DNA from: Hyphococcus lacteus
GTDB lineage: Bacteria > Pseudomonadota > Alphaproteobacteria > Caulobacterales > Parvularculaceae
DNA: 64,000 nt
Reading direction: 5' to 3'
Assembly: GCF_041058985.1 (NCBI RefSeq)
Contig: NZ_JBEHZE010000001.1
Coordinates: forward strand, 248,001 to 312,000
Below the pieces are notes generated by a model. The model saw only the letters and a list, made by a program, of their open reading frames with translations. It was not told the DNA's origin and ran no database searches. The position numbers and the translations under genes were made by a program. Of this stretch, positions 34,683 through 43,271 are shown one piece after another (the stretch's first letter is position 1; each line of letters begins with the position of its first letter).

Positions 34683-35849
34683 ATGGTGCCACAATCTACG
34701 CAACTGGCTGAGCTGCTCTTGATGGCGAGCAATATCATCAAAGGTAAAACATCCAACCCTTCAGCGGGGATGGAGGTTCGCTTTTTGCGGGGTCTTATCG
34801 ACATTTTTATGGCCGCACCGCAAAAGTTCACCGGACCTGCGCTCGATCAGATCGACCAAATCATGTGCGAACTGTGCGAACGTGCAGATCACACAACCTG
34901 CCAGGAAATCGCGGCGACTTTTGCCCAAGCGCGCATCGCACCACGCGGCATCACGAACCAACTTGCACGACATGACATGTCGATCGCTGAGCCATTGCTG
35001 CGTCATGGGGCAATGTTGAATGATGATGACTTATTAGCAATCATTCATCAGCGCGGCACCCCACATCACATGGCCATTGCACGCCGTTATGATGTCAGTT
35101 ACGCGATCGGCGAGGCATTGTTAGCGCTCAATAACGAAGCTGTTACGGTCAGCCTTTTGAAAAATCAGCGCGCCCATTTTCGGCCCCATACCCTTGACCA
35201 ATTAGCAGAGACGTCGAAAAAAATGCCGTCGTTACGGGCCCCGTTGACCGGTCGGCATGATCTCGACCCGATCTTGTTGACGCAGCTATATTTTCAGGTG
35301 CCGGCCGCGCTTAAATCACAAATTCTAAACCGCTCTGAAGTGCTTGATCCCGCATTGATCAGCGAAGCGATTACTATCAACCGCACGTCGCTACTCCAGC
35401 CGGGGCAAGAGACGGAAAACTTCCGCCACTTCGTTCACAAGCGTTCGATCCATGGCCAGATCAATCAGTCATTGATGAAACAATTAATTTCGGAAAAACG
35501 CCTGAATGAGCTTGTATTGACCTTTGCTTATCTTACCGGCGTTGATGAACCCGCCGCAAAAGCCATTATGCGCGATACGCGATTTGAATCTCTTGCTATC
35601 GCCTGTCGCGCGACAGGAATTCATCGCGATGTCTTTTCGCGTATGGTATTTGGGTTATTGCTCGGGGACCGCGACAAAACGAATGCCCTTCGGATTTTAG
35701 ATCTCTATCAAAAAATCCCGACTGACGCCGCCGAAAAGCTAATGCGGTTCTGGCGCCTGAGAAGTCAGGCCGTGGCCGACGCCGGACAGACAATCGTGCT
35801 TGAGCAATCCACAACTTCCCCACAAACCAAAAATTCTGTGGCCAGTTAA
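34683..35849 (+). CDS. DUF2336-family protein (first paralogue)
   Basis: Cytoplasmic helical protein of 388 aa with a DUF2336-like pattern of HEAT-type repeats: LDQIDQIMCELCERA, LLRHGAMLNDDDLLAIIHQ (compare the family L--LL-DDELL-I-), LLALNNEAVTVSLLKN. A C-terminal unit (FRHFVHKRSIHGQINQSLMK) follows. DUF2336 is common in alphaproteobacteria and lacks an established role. GGAGGG precedes the ATG. Its stop overlaps the convergent DUF1491 gene. A second family member is at 56572. Confidence 0.85.
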   Translation: MVPQSTQLAELLLMASNIIKGKTSNPSAGMEVRFLRGLIDIFMAAPQKFTGPALDQIDQIMCELCERADHTTCQEIAATFAQARIAPRGITNQLARHDMSIAEPLLRHGAMLNDDDLLAIIHQRGTPHHMAIARRYDVSYAIGEALLALNNEAVTVSLLKNQRAHFRPHTLDQLAETSKKMPSLRAPLTGRHDLDPILLTQLYFQVPAALKSQILNRSEVLDPALISEAITINRTSLLQPGQETENFRHFVHKRSIHGQINQSLMKQLISEKRLNELVLTFAYLTGVDEPAAKAIMRDTRFESLAIACRATGIHRDVFSRMVFGLLLGDRDKTNALRILDLYQKIPTDAAEKLMRFWRLRSQAVADAGQTIVLEQSTTSPQTKNSVAS

Positions 35850-36181
35850 TCGAGAAACGCACGCCCTTCGCGATCTTCGATCTCGACCACCCAAATATCA
35901 GGGTCAATCGAGGATTCTTTTTCGATCCAACGGTCAATACGCGTTTCTATATCATCAGACTGCTGATCACCCTCCAACGGCTCGCGCCATACTGGGTTAC
36001 CATCGAGGTCGCGACTTTGAATAAATAAACGCGCTTCACCGCGCCCGATAAAAAGCTTTACCGCCACCGCCCCAGCGTCAGGATCGCCCTTTCGGACAAT
36101 GGTTGCAAACGCCCCGCCCGCCTGAGCGCGGCGCAAATGAGCAGAAATACGGATTTCGGTTTTAAGACGTGGCTCAATCAT
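35846..36181 (-). CDS. DUF1491-family protein
   Basis: Protein of 111 aa beginning MIEPRLKTEIRISAHLRRAQ, the typical DUF1491 opening, with GGAFATIVRKGDPDAGAVAV and a C-terminal end DPDIWVVEIEDREGRAFLD that matches the family's closing motif. The function is unknown. ATG 36181 is preferred over a TTG 21 bp upstream. The 3' end overlaps the convergent DUF2336 gene by 4 bp. Confidence 0.88.
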   Translation of the reverse strand: MIEPRLKTEIRISAHLRRAQAGGAFATIVRKGDPDAGAVAVKLFIGRGEARLFIQSRDLDGNPVWREPLEGDQQSDDIETRIDRWIEKESSIDPDIWVVEIEDREGRAFLD

Positions 36182-36215
36182 GATGGGCGCACGCTCGCGC
36201 AATGATCACAAACGG

Positions 36216-37967
36216 TCAAGCCGCTTTTGGCGATTTCAAGGTACGAACCAGCGTGGCTTTTAGGGCACCGGCGCGCAACGGCTTGGTGATATAATCGTTC
36301 ATACCTGCCGCCAGCATTTCTTCGCGCTCGCCGGGCATCGCATCTGCGGTGACCGCAATAATTGGAATGCTCGCCTTGGGGTCGTTACGCCCTCGGATCG
36401 CTCGTACCACATCCACCCCGTTCAAGATGGGCATGTTTTTATCCATCAGAATGATGTCAAAATGATCCGCCTCGAACACATCCAGACATTCTTGACCGTT
36501 GCACGCGAAAACCGTTTCAACGCCCCAAGATTTGAGGAACTCACCGACGACCAGTCGATTGACCTCATTATCCTCGGCCACGAGAACGCGAAGGCCCGTA
36601 AGATCACTTGCCGCATCATAGATCTCATCATCAAGATCGTTCGCGGAAACAACGACGGCTTCAACGGGCAAGGTCAACAAAAATGTTGTACCTGCATTTC
36701 CTGTTTTCTCGACACAAATTTTGCCCCCAAGAAGCCCCGCAAGCTCGCGGCAAATCGGCAGGCCAAGCCCTGTACCGCCATAAAGCCGCGCGGTGCCGCA
36801 CTCACCCTGTTCGAAGGGTTCGAAAACACGGTCGAGCAAATCATCCGAAATGCCTTTACCGGTGTCTGTTACACGAATATCAAGACGGTAATTCCCGGCA
36901 CCACGCGCGGATGCATGAAGGTGCAACAAAACATGTCCCTGTGCGGAGAATTTTACACCATTGGACATAAGGTTTTGAAGAATTTGCCGTAAACGCAGAT
37001 CATCAATCATAACTGCCGGCGGTATCGGGCCGGTCACTTTAACGTTGATATTGATCCCTTTGGCCGAGGCAGACTCGCGCCAGCTATCACCAACAAAACG
37101 CACAAGATCGCGAAGGTCTGTGGCGCGCGGTTCGAGCGTCAACATACCCGCTTCAATCTTGGAAAGATCAAGCATGTCATTAAGGATCAACAAAAGCGAC
37201 TCGCCTGAGGTTCTAATCGTCTCGGTCAGTTTTTGTTCCCGCTTCGGTAAGTCACCACTAAGCACCGCATCCGTAAGTCCGATCACGCCATTAAGGGGCG
37301 TGCGTAATTCATGGCTCATGGTGGCAAGGAACTGTGACTTTGCCGCTTCAGCATTTTGCGCGCGGATGGCGCTTTTGTGCATTTCATCAAGCGCCGCATA
37401 AACACGTTCGGTAATGATGACCGCGATACCGGTTGAAATACACAAGACGAAAAAACCCTGGAAGAAGCGGTTTGTTTCTCGCGAATAATCAAATGGCGCA
37501 ACTATCGACGGATTATTCAGTGAAACCCAATAAATGAATATGAGAACCACCGTCCCCGCACCACAAAACGTCATCGCCGCGCGACGACCAGCGATAAATC
37601 CGGCCATGACCGGGCCAATCGCAATGAAAGGCAAAATCGCCGTATTGATCCCAGAATTTCCGTAAAGTGCGCCCGCCAGCACCGCGCCAACCATCAGGGC
37701 TGAATAAAACGCCGCATAGAAAAACGGGTTTTTATACCAACGCACCATCTGTATCGAACCGATGATACAACTGACCACGATCAACGTTAGCGTATGATCA
37801 AAGGTCCACGCCGAATAGATAAAAAACATCAGAAAGAAATTTGCGATCTGCGATGCCGCGACCATGGCACCGATCATCCAAACCGCACGCATACGCATCA
37901 GATTTTCTGGGCGTCCATCTTCGGATATGCGTAAAAAACGCTCATAGGATTTTACCCAGCGCTTCAT
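36216..37967 (-). CDS. Hybrid sensor histidine kinase with receiver domain
   Basis: Membrane kinase of 583 aa. The N-terminal third has about six hydrophobic segments (MASE-like integral sensor). HisKA carries ATMSHELRTPLNGVIG (His near 218). HATPase has LMSNGVKF, TDTGKGI and GGTGLGLPI. A fused receiver domain (about 455-575) has its phosphoacceptor Asp near 507 in IILMDKNMP and Lys in YITKPLRAG. The architecture suits a phosphorelay without an adjacent regulator. ATG 37967 has GGAGA upstream. Confidence 0.93.
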   Translation of the reverse strand: MKRWVKSYERFLRISEDGRPENLMRMRAVWMIGAMVAASQIANFFLMFFIYSAWTFDHTLTLIVVSCIIGSIQMVRWYKNPFFYAAFYSALMVGAVLAGALYGNSGINTAILPFIAIGPVMAGFIAGRRAAMTFCGAGTVVLIFIYWVSLNNPSIVAPFDYSRETNRFFQGFFVLCISTGIAVIITERVYAALDEMHKSAIRAQNAEAAKSQFLATMSHELRTPLNGVIGLTDAVLSGDLPKREQKLTETIRTSGESLLLILNDMLDLSKIEAGMLTLEPRATDLRDLVRFVGDSWRESASAKGININVKVTGPIPPAVMIDDLRLRQILQNLMSNGVKFSAQGHVLLHLHASARGAGNYRLDIRVTDTGKGISDDLLDRVFEPFEQGECGTARLYGGTGLGLPICRELAGLLGGKICVEKTGNAGTTFLLTLPVEAVVVSANDLDDEIYDAASDLTGLRVLVAEDNEVNRLVVGEFLKSWGVETVFACNGQECLDVFEADHFDIILMDKNMPILNGVDVVRAIRGRNDPKASIPIIAVTADAMPGEREEMLAAGMNDYITKPLRAGALKATLVRTLKSPKAA

Positions 37968-38160
37968 TATGAAACAGTCTCCAACGCAATTCTTGCCGCG
38001 GTCATATCTTAGCGGAATGTTCCTCAAGAAAAGGTCAATAGCCGCCCAAATCAACCCGCGTTCTGCCGGTATTTTTCCGCATGCTGTGGAGCTAATTGGT
38101 TAATTTAATTGTAAAATTTTGATTTCTGGCGGAAACAGCAGAGGCCCCGGATAGAAAACG

Positions 38161-39426
38161 CTATGCCGCGTTTTGATCCATCCGTTCGCGCCGATATTGG
38201 GCAACCCGGTCAAGCTGGCTCTGAATATCGGCTGCACGCGCCGCCGATACGCCCGACGCAGAAAGCTCAGCGGCCGTCTTAGCAACAGGCAACGTCAATG
38301 TCGCCACCGTGCCCTCGCCGGGTGCAGAAGAAAGCGACAACATACCGCCATGCAGTTTCGCCATAGCAAAAGCCAAGGACAACCCAAGCCCAGTTCCCGC
38401 TGTTCCGCGTACGCCATTTTTATGCATGTCGGTGAAACGCTCGCCTAACCGCGCGAGAGCAATTTGGCTCATGCCGACGCCCGTGTCCGCGACAGTGAAC
38501 GATATCGTTCCATCGGTTTCACGCACATTCAGGCTGACCTCGCCATCCGCTGTGAATTTCACGGCATTCGATAACAAGTTAATCAAGATCTGCTTGACGG
38601 TTCGGCAATCGAGCATTGTCTCAGGCAGGTTTTCAGCAATATCAATATTGAGCGAAAGACCCGCTTTTTCGGTTTCACCGCGCACCATTTCTGCGCAGGT
38701 TTTAGCAAGCGGTCCGGGTGCAGACAAAACGGGCGCAATTTCATAACGCCCCGCCGCAAGCTTGGCCCGGTCCAGAATGGCCGAGATCAATTCGGCCAAA
38801 TGTCCCCCCGAAGAATGAATCAAATCGGCATATTCGTTATATTTCTCGTGCCCCAAAGGACCAAAGGTCTCCGTCCGCATGGTTTCAGCGAACCCCATAA
38901 TCGCATTCAGCGGGGTTTTCAGCTCATGGCCAAGGTCGGCCAGCATATCCGCAGAAACGCCATGCTCGGCCTCAGCGGTTGTGGCACCATTCGCCGTCAT
39001 GTTTGCGGTGCGGCGCTCGTTTAATTCTTCACTACGGTCGCGAATTAAAATCGCCGTCCCGTCTTTATTGTTTGCCAGTGCCAGCTCAACAAAACGCGGG
39101 GATTTGCGCGCGTCATCACCAGCTTGGGCCAAAAGACGTACCGTCAAGCGAATTGCAGGCGCAGAAGGCATATTGGCGCTAACGCGGGTTAACGCCTCTT
39201 TCAGTGCCGCGCGATCATCCCGTGCGATAAATTCAAGAAATGAACGGCCAACCGGTCCGTCATTGCCGCCGATCATTGTTTCAGCAGCGCCCGTAACCGC
39301 CACGATAGTGCCGTTGTGATCAAGACCAACAACCGGATCACCGTCGGTCGAACGCCAAGAAACACGCGCCTTTTGGCCATTCTTGCCGGTCAGCGCTTTT
39401 AAAAAAGATGGCAGTCTTATAGCCAT
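38161..39426 (-). CDS. PleC/DivJ-like histidine kinase with PAS domain
   Basis: Soluble-looking kinase of 421 aa. An N-terminal PAS-like domain (about 25-150: DPVVGLDHNGTIVAVTGAAE) precedes HisKA with LADLGHELKTPLNAIMGFAE (His near 167) and HATPase with LLSNAVKFT, DTGVGM and GTAGTGLGLSLAFAM. The HELKTPLNAI-GFAE-M core and the following ETFGPLG motif are typical of the DivJ/PleC/PdhS kinases that set the state of DivK and so CtrA in alphaproteobacteria. Assignment within that group needs phylogeny. Confidence 0.88.
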   Translation of the reverse strand: MAIRLPSFLKALTGKNGQKARVSWRSTDGDPVVGLDHNGTIVAVTGAAETMIGGNDGPVGRSFLEFIARDDRAALKEALTRVSANMPSAPAIRLTVRLLAQAGDDARKSPRFVELALANNKDGTAILIRDRSEELNERRTANMTANGATTAEAEHGVSADMLADLGHELKTPLNAIMGFAETMRTETFGPLGHEKYNEYADLIHSSGGHLAELISAILDRAKLAAGRYEIAPVLSAPGPLAKTCAEMVRGETEKAGLSLNIDIAENLPETMLDCRTVKQILINLLSNAVKFTADGEVSLNVRETDGTISFTVADTGVGMSQIALARLGERFTDMHKNGVRGTAGTGLGLSLAFAMAKLHGGMLSLSSAPGEGTVATLTLPVAKTAAELSASGVSAARAADIQSQLDRVAQYRRERMDQNAA

Positions 39427-39671
39427 TATTATTTCCGGTTTTGGGCGTCACGTAGCATGAACCACGCGAACCGATTCGTTAACGCCCCTTCACCATGCGC
39501 TAATTGACGTTAATAAAAGATAAACTGAAAAAACGTCGAAAAAGGGGTGTATCGCGGTGCAAACCGGTCGAATTTGATAATAATTCAGCTAGTGTGGTCA
39601 GCGCACTCTTAAAATATCAGACCATAGGATGGCGGATATGATAAAACACCGCCACTTGGGAGAAGTAATCT

Positions 39672-40745
39672 ATGTCGCGTAACAAGTTGGGGCCGCGTAA
39701 GATGCTGATTACGCGAAGAAATTCTGAATCGCCCTCAGTCAAGAGGCAACCTCGCGCCAGCCTTCGCAAAGCGATCCGTCGCCCATACTTTCTCGCGGTG
39801 GCGTTAATGGCCGGATTTGCGACCACGGGCGTCTCTGCCGACACGCTGGCACAGCCAAAAGATAATGCACTGGAACGTACGGCGGCGAACTATATTCGTT
39901 ACCGCGAAGATGTCGCCGCGATCGAGGCCATGCCATTCAAAAACGCAGAGGTCACGCGCGAAGCACATCTCCGCCTCGCTGGTCATGACCCAGACAAGCT
40001 TGCCGCCGGTTGGGTCGCTTATGCGGCATTGGTCGTTGCCGACCAGCCGAGCTTTGCCGAAGCGCTCGAAAAAGAGCTCAAGAAAAAAGGCAGCAGACGA
40101 AAAGGCATCCTTGGCGGTATCGATGGGTTGATGTCGAATGTATCCGCGAACCCGTCTTTCCTCCGCAGCCTTGAAGGCACCGACATCGCGGTAAACGCCG
40201 TTTTGTCCATGGCTGTTCAAGATGGTGCACGGATTAGTGCGTTAGGCGAAGCCTTTAAGACCCAAGCCTATGCAATGCAGAAAACAAATTGGGGCAAACA
40301 ACGCATCTCCAATAGCCAGACACGGATCACCGAGGCCGCAAATTATGGCCGCACACGCGCGGAACCTGCGACGCCAGTTTTCGCACACCCTTCTAACAAT
40401 GGTGTGATGGCACCTTCCCTCGCGAGTGCCGAAAAAGAATGGTCCGCGACATGGGGCGCTGGTGCGGGCCAAGGCCGCGTCACCGAGAAGAACGCCGAAG
40501 TCGTGATTGATCGCATTCTTTACCTTGCAGCGCGTTATTCGACAGATACGCTGAACCCGAAAATCGTTGAAGTTTATGCACGAAACACCAAGTCCCAACG
40601 CTGCCTTTCCATGGCAAAGCTAACACTTGATCAGTGCATCGCGGCCACGCGAACACCATATGAGGAAGCATTTTGCCTTGGTGAACATGGGTTAAACGAC
40701 ATCGCCACTTGCACCGGATGGGTTGCTGGCGCTGACGGCAGCTAA
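39672..40745 (+). CDS. Uncharacterised exported protein, 357 aa
   Basis: No family recognised. A basic N-terminus of about 35 residues leads to a hydrophobic segment (PYFLAVALMAGFATTGVSAD) that looks like a late signal peptide or anchor. The mature region is helical; four cysteines lie in the last 60 residues (RCLSMAKLTLDQCIAATRT, AFCLGEHGLNDIATCTGW), enough for two disulfides. GGGAGAAG precedes the ATG. Single gene with a strong terminator. Confidence 0.75.
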   Translation: MSRNKLGPRKMLITRRNSESPSVKRQPRASLRKAIRRPYFLAVALMAGFATTGVSADTLAQPKDNALERTAANYIRYREDVAAIEAMPFKNAEVTREAHLRLAGHDPDKLAAGWVAYAALVVADQPSFAEALEKELKKKGSRRKGILGGIDGLMSNVSANPSFLRSLEGTDIAVNAVLSMAVQDGARISALGEAFKTQAYAMQKTNWGKQRISNSQTRITEAANYGRTRAEPATPVFAHPSNNGVMAPSLASAEKEWSATWGAGAGQGRVTEKNAEVVIDRILYLAARYSTDTLNPKIVEVYARNTKSQRCLSMAKLTLDQCIAATRTPYEEAFCLGEHGLNDIATCTGWVAGADGS

Positions 40746-40766
40746 AACCAAACTGAATTGCTTAAG

Positions 40767-40797
40767 AAAAAAGGCCGTGCAATGCGCGGCCTTTTTT
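40767..40797. terminator. Bidirectional rho-independent terminator
   Basis: Stem AAAAAAGGCCG / CGGCCTTTTTT with a 9-nt loop, T-runs on both strands, between two convergent uncharacterised genes. Confidence 0.9.
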
Positions 40798-40806
40798 ATG
40801 TTGTTA

Positions 40807-41427
40807 TTATTTGCGGCGATAGCTTCGGCAACTGGCCTCATAGGCTTTTGAAGAACGACGCGCGTTCCATCCGGCGGTCCAGGCATCGCCGCCATCCACC
40901 CCAAATAATTCACGGCACATCAAGAAACCGGTTTTATATTCCGATGACTGTACATTTAAGCCTTTTCCGCTCAGGCGTAGACCCTCATCGTAGCAGCCGC
41001 ACACATCGCTGCTCACCGCCGTCGCCGTTTGGATCACTGGCGGTGCAAGCGGACCACCGCGATCAAAACGCGCAAAAACCTGATCTCGGTTCTGGGCTAA
41101 AAGCCCAAAACCAATCACGGTCACCACAAGCATCGTGCCGAGAATAATCTCCGTCCACGGAAGGTTGGTTGATGATTTCATCTTTTTGCCACGAGCGCGC
41201 GGTGCCGCTGTGGTTGCGTCCACAGGCGCGGCGGTCGGTGCCTCGTTCACCGGAAACATTTCCCATGACCGCCCACAATCCCGACATAGGTCGGCTTCTT
41301 GAAATTGGCGATTGTTACATTCGCGGCTTTGACAGCCCGTTTCGCCACAATGGCCACACCGATAAATCTGATGGTCGCAAGATTTTGCGCTCATCCGGGC
41401 TTTATCGCCTTTGCCAAAAAATTTCAT
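40807..41427 (-). CDS. Membrane protein with N-terminal zinc-ribbon-like Cys cluster
   Basis: Uncharacterised protein of 206 aa. The N-terminal 55 residues hold Cys24, 27, 32, 37, 48 and 51 (CGHCGETGC, CRDCG), consistent with a zinc ribbon. A membrane helix lies near 92-112 (EIILGTMLVVTVIGFGLLA). The C-terminal part, on the other side of the membrane, has four more cysteines (VCGCYDEG, FLMCRELFG, ASCRSYRRK). It could link a metal site in the cytoplasm with an oxidised periplasmic domain. Start 41427 is chosen; 41466 is also open. Confidence 0.65.
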   Translation of the reverse strand: MKFFGKGDKARMSAKSCDHQIYRCGHCGETGCQSRECNNRQFQEADLCRDCGRSWEMFPVNEAPTAAPVDATTAAPRARGKKMKSSTNLPWTEIILGTMLVVTVIGFGLLAQNRDQVFARFDRGGPLAPPVIQTATAVSSDVCGCYDEGLRLSGKGLNVQSSEYKTGFLMCRELFGVDGGDAWTAGWNARRSSKAYEASCRSYRRK

Positions 41428-41543
41428 CTTACGACCCCCACCCCAGCCCCCCGGCCTTTTGGGCATTAACCATAGACTAGCGGATGGGGCCGCCCGTCAC
41501 AAGGATAGTACCGACGGGTTAATCGCTACGTCCGCCTTGAGTT

Positions 41544-41906
41544 TCACTCATTCGCAGGTTTCCGATTTCGCTGTTTTAGCTTGTGGCCGACCGCTGCGAT
41601 GGCCTCAATCGCCGGGAGTAATTCACGGCCATCCGGGGTCAGCGAATATTCAACCGAAGGCGGCGATGTAGGCAAAACTTCCCGGAATATCACGCCCTTC
41701 GCTTCCAACTCTTTCAACCGCGTGGTCAGCATTTTTGCCGAAATTTCCGGAATATCCGCCCGCAATTCAGAAAAGCGCCGCGCGCCGGCCTCCAGCTTCC
41801 ACAGAATGTTCGGCGTCCACGCCCCGCCGATGATCGAAAGACATTCGGCCAGCGGGCAATCATTAGGCGCGGGCGGGCTATGATTTTTGCGCATCTTAAG
41901 TGGCAT
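41544..41906 (-). CDS. HxlR-family transcriptional regulator
   Basis: Winged-helix regulator of 120 aa. The signature is CPLAECLSIIGGAWTPNILWKL followed by RRFSELRADIPEISAKMLTTRLKELE and a wing with VEYSLTPDGREL. A Cys at the usual N-terminal place of HxlR redox or aldehyde sensors is present (DCPLAEC). It is divergent from the GST operon and probably controls it. ATG 41906 is preferred; 41939 would add 11 residues. Confidence 0.92.
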   Translation of the reverse strand: MPLKMRKNHSPPAPNDCPLAECLSIIGGAWTPNILWKLEAGARRFSELRADIPEISAKMLTTRLKELEAKGVIFREVLPTSPPSVEYSLTPDGRELLPAIEAIAAVGHKLKQRNRKPANE

Positions 41907-41961
41907 GGCGGATACCTGGTTACCCTTCGGAAACTTCATTCCTTAATATCACGAATATATG

Positions 41962-41978
41962 AAGTTTACAAAAGTTAC
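41962..41978. promoter_or_regulatory. Tandem AAGTTWAC repeat, possible HxlR operator
   Basis: AAGTTTAC and AAGTTAC repeat with 10-bp spacing, one helical turn, between the divergent HxlR and GST genes. Weak evidence; a plausible binding site only. Confidence 0.3.
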
Positions 41979-42033
41979 TTTGTGCGAATAGTTCATTACA
42001 TCCCCGAAACACAACTCAGCACGGAGAATAACC

Positions 42034-42657
42034 ATGAAACTATATTACCTACCCGGCGCATGCTCGCTGGCATCCCATATTGCGCTAAACGAAGTGGGTG
42101 CCGATTTTACCATTGAAAAAGTCGACACCAAAGCTGGCAGAACCGAGACCGGACAGGATTATAAAACCATCAATCCCAACGGATATGTGCCCGCCCTCGC
42201 GCTAGATGCTGACACTATTTTGCTCGAAGGCCCTGCGATCCTTCAGCATATTGCGGACAACAACCCTAGCGCCAAACTTGTGCCCCCCGTCGGCACTGTT
42301 GAGCGCGCGCGCGTTAATCAGTACCTCACCTTTACCGGATCAGAACTTCACGCCGCATTCCGCCCGTTCTTTGCGAACCCGGACATTACGGGGTCAGAAA
42401 AAGACGCCGCTCAACAAAATCTATTCCGTCGTTTCGACTATTTCGAAAATGAATTATCCGATGGCCGCGAATTTCTTGTCGGCGACACATTCACCGTCGC
42501 CGATTCCTATTTATTCGTCGTGTCGAATTGGGCAAACCATATTGGGTTTAATCTCAATCAATGGCCTAATGTTGCTGCATTTGCTGGTCGTATAGCATCA
42601 CGCCCGGCCGTTCAAAAAGCATTGGCCGCTGAAGGTCTGTTGGAAAACGCGGCCTAG
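42034..42657 (+). CDS. Glutathione S-transferase
   Basis: GST of 207 aa, beta-class type. The N-terminal thioredoxin fold starts MKLYYLPGACSLASHIALNE, with the Cys found in bacterial beta GSTs, and has VPALALDADTILLEGPAILQHI, with the cis-Pro and the Glu-Gly-Ala/Pro glutathione site. The C-terminal helical domain ends with NVAAFAGRIASRPAVQKALA. It is first gene of an operon that ends with a tautomerase, which suggests detoxification of electrophiles. Confidence 0.94.
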   Translation: MKLYYLPGACSLASHIALNEVGADFTIEKVDTKAGRTETGQDYKTINPNGYVPALALDADTILLEGPAILQHIADNNPSAKLVPPVGTVERARVNQYLTFTGSELHAAFRPFFANPDITGSEKDAAQQNLFRRFDYFENELSDGREFLVGDTFTVADSYLFVVSNWANHIGFNLNQWPNVAAFAGRIASRPAVQKALAAEGLLENAA

Positions 42658-43034
42658 TGAGCATTCATTATGACGCAATTCTGCGCGTCCTGAAAAACTA
42701 CTATGACGGTCTCTATCAATGTGACACACAATTATTAGAGACCGTTTTTCATCCCGACGCGCATTATCACACCACCAGCGGCGGCGAACACCTTTGTTAC
42801 GATATGCCGGATTACATGGCGCTCATCAAAACCCGAATACCGCCGGCAAATGCAGGTGACACCTACGATTACAGCATTAGCAATATCAGCATCGCTGGCG
42901 ACGACACCGCAGTTGCAACACTAAAATGTACGATGATGGGAAAACATTTTACCGATTTCCTTTCATTAATCCGCACCCAAAATGGTTGGCAAATCATCGC
43001 CAAAGTTTTTCATTACGACCTAAAGGACGAATAA
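42657..43034 (+). CDS. NTF2-like (SnoaL-type) putative lumazine-binding protein
   Basis: Protein of 125 aa with the cone-shaped NTF2-like fold pattern: VLKNYYDGLYQCDTQLLETV, FHPDAHYHTT, then LSLIRTQNGWQIIAKVFHY. The start GTG shares its G with the GST stop codon (TAGTG), so the genes are translationally coupled. The fold is used by many isomerases and by non-enzymes; the role is unknown. Confidence 0.85.
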   Translation: MSIHYDAILRVLKNYYDGLYQCDTQLLETVFHPDAHYHTTSGGEHLCYDMPDYMALIKTRIPPANAGDTYDYSISNISIAGDDTAVATLKCTMMGKHFTDFLSLIRTQNGWQIIAKVFHYDLKDE

Positions 43035-43247
43035 ATGCCTTATGTAAACATCAAAATCACTCGCGAAGGTGGCACCACGCCTGCCCAAAAAGCCGAATTG
43101 ATCAAAGGCGTCACCAACCTATTGGCCGAAGTTCTCGACAAATCGCCAGCAACAACTTTTGTTGTGATCAACGAAGTTGAAATGGAAGACTGGGGTGTCG
43201 GCGGGCTTCCTGTAGAGGATTACCGCCGACAAATCGCAGCAAAGTAA
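43035..43247 (+). CDS. 4-oxalocrotonate tautomerase family protein
   Basis: Tautomerase of 70 aa. The initiator Met is followed by the catalytic Pro (MPYVNIKITREGG), then TPAQKAELIKGVTNLLAEVL and VVINEVEMEDWGVGGLP, fitting the 4-OT fold. It directly abuts the NTF2-like gene. With the GST it may act in degradation or detoxification of unsaturated carbonyl compounds (inference). Confidence 0.92.
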   Translation: MPYVNIKITREGGTTPAQKAELIKGVTNLLAEVLDKSPATTFVVINEVEMEDWGVGGLPVEDYRRQIAAK

Positions 43248-43271
43248 ACCCTGCTCCCGCACGGAAAATTC

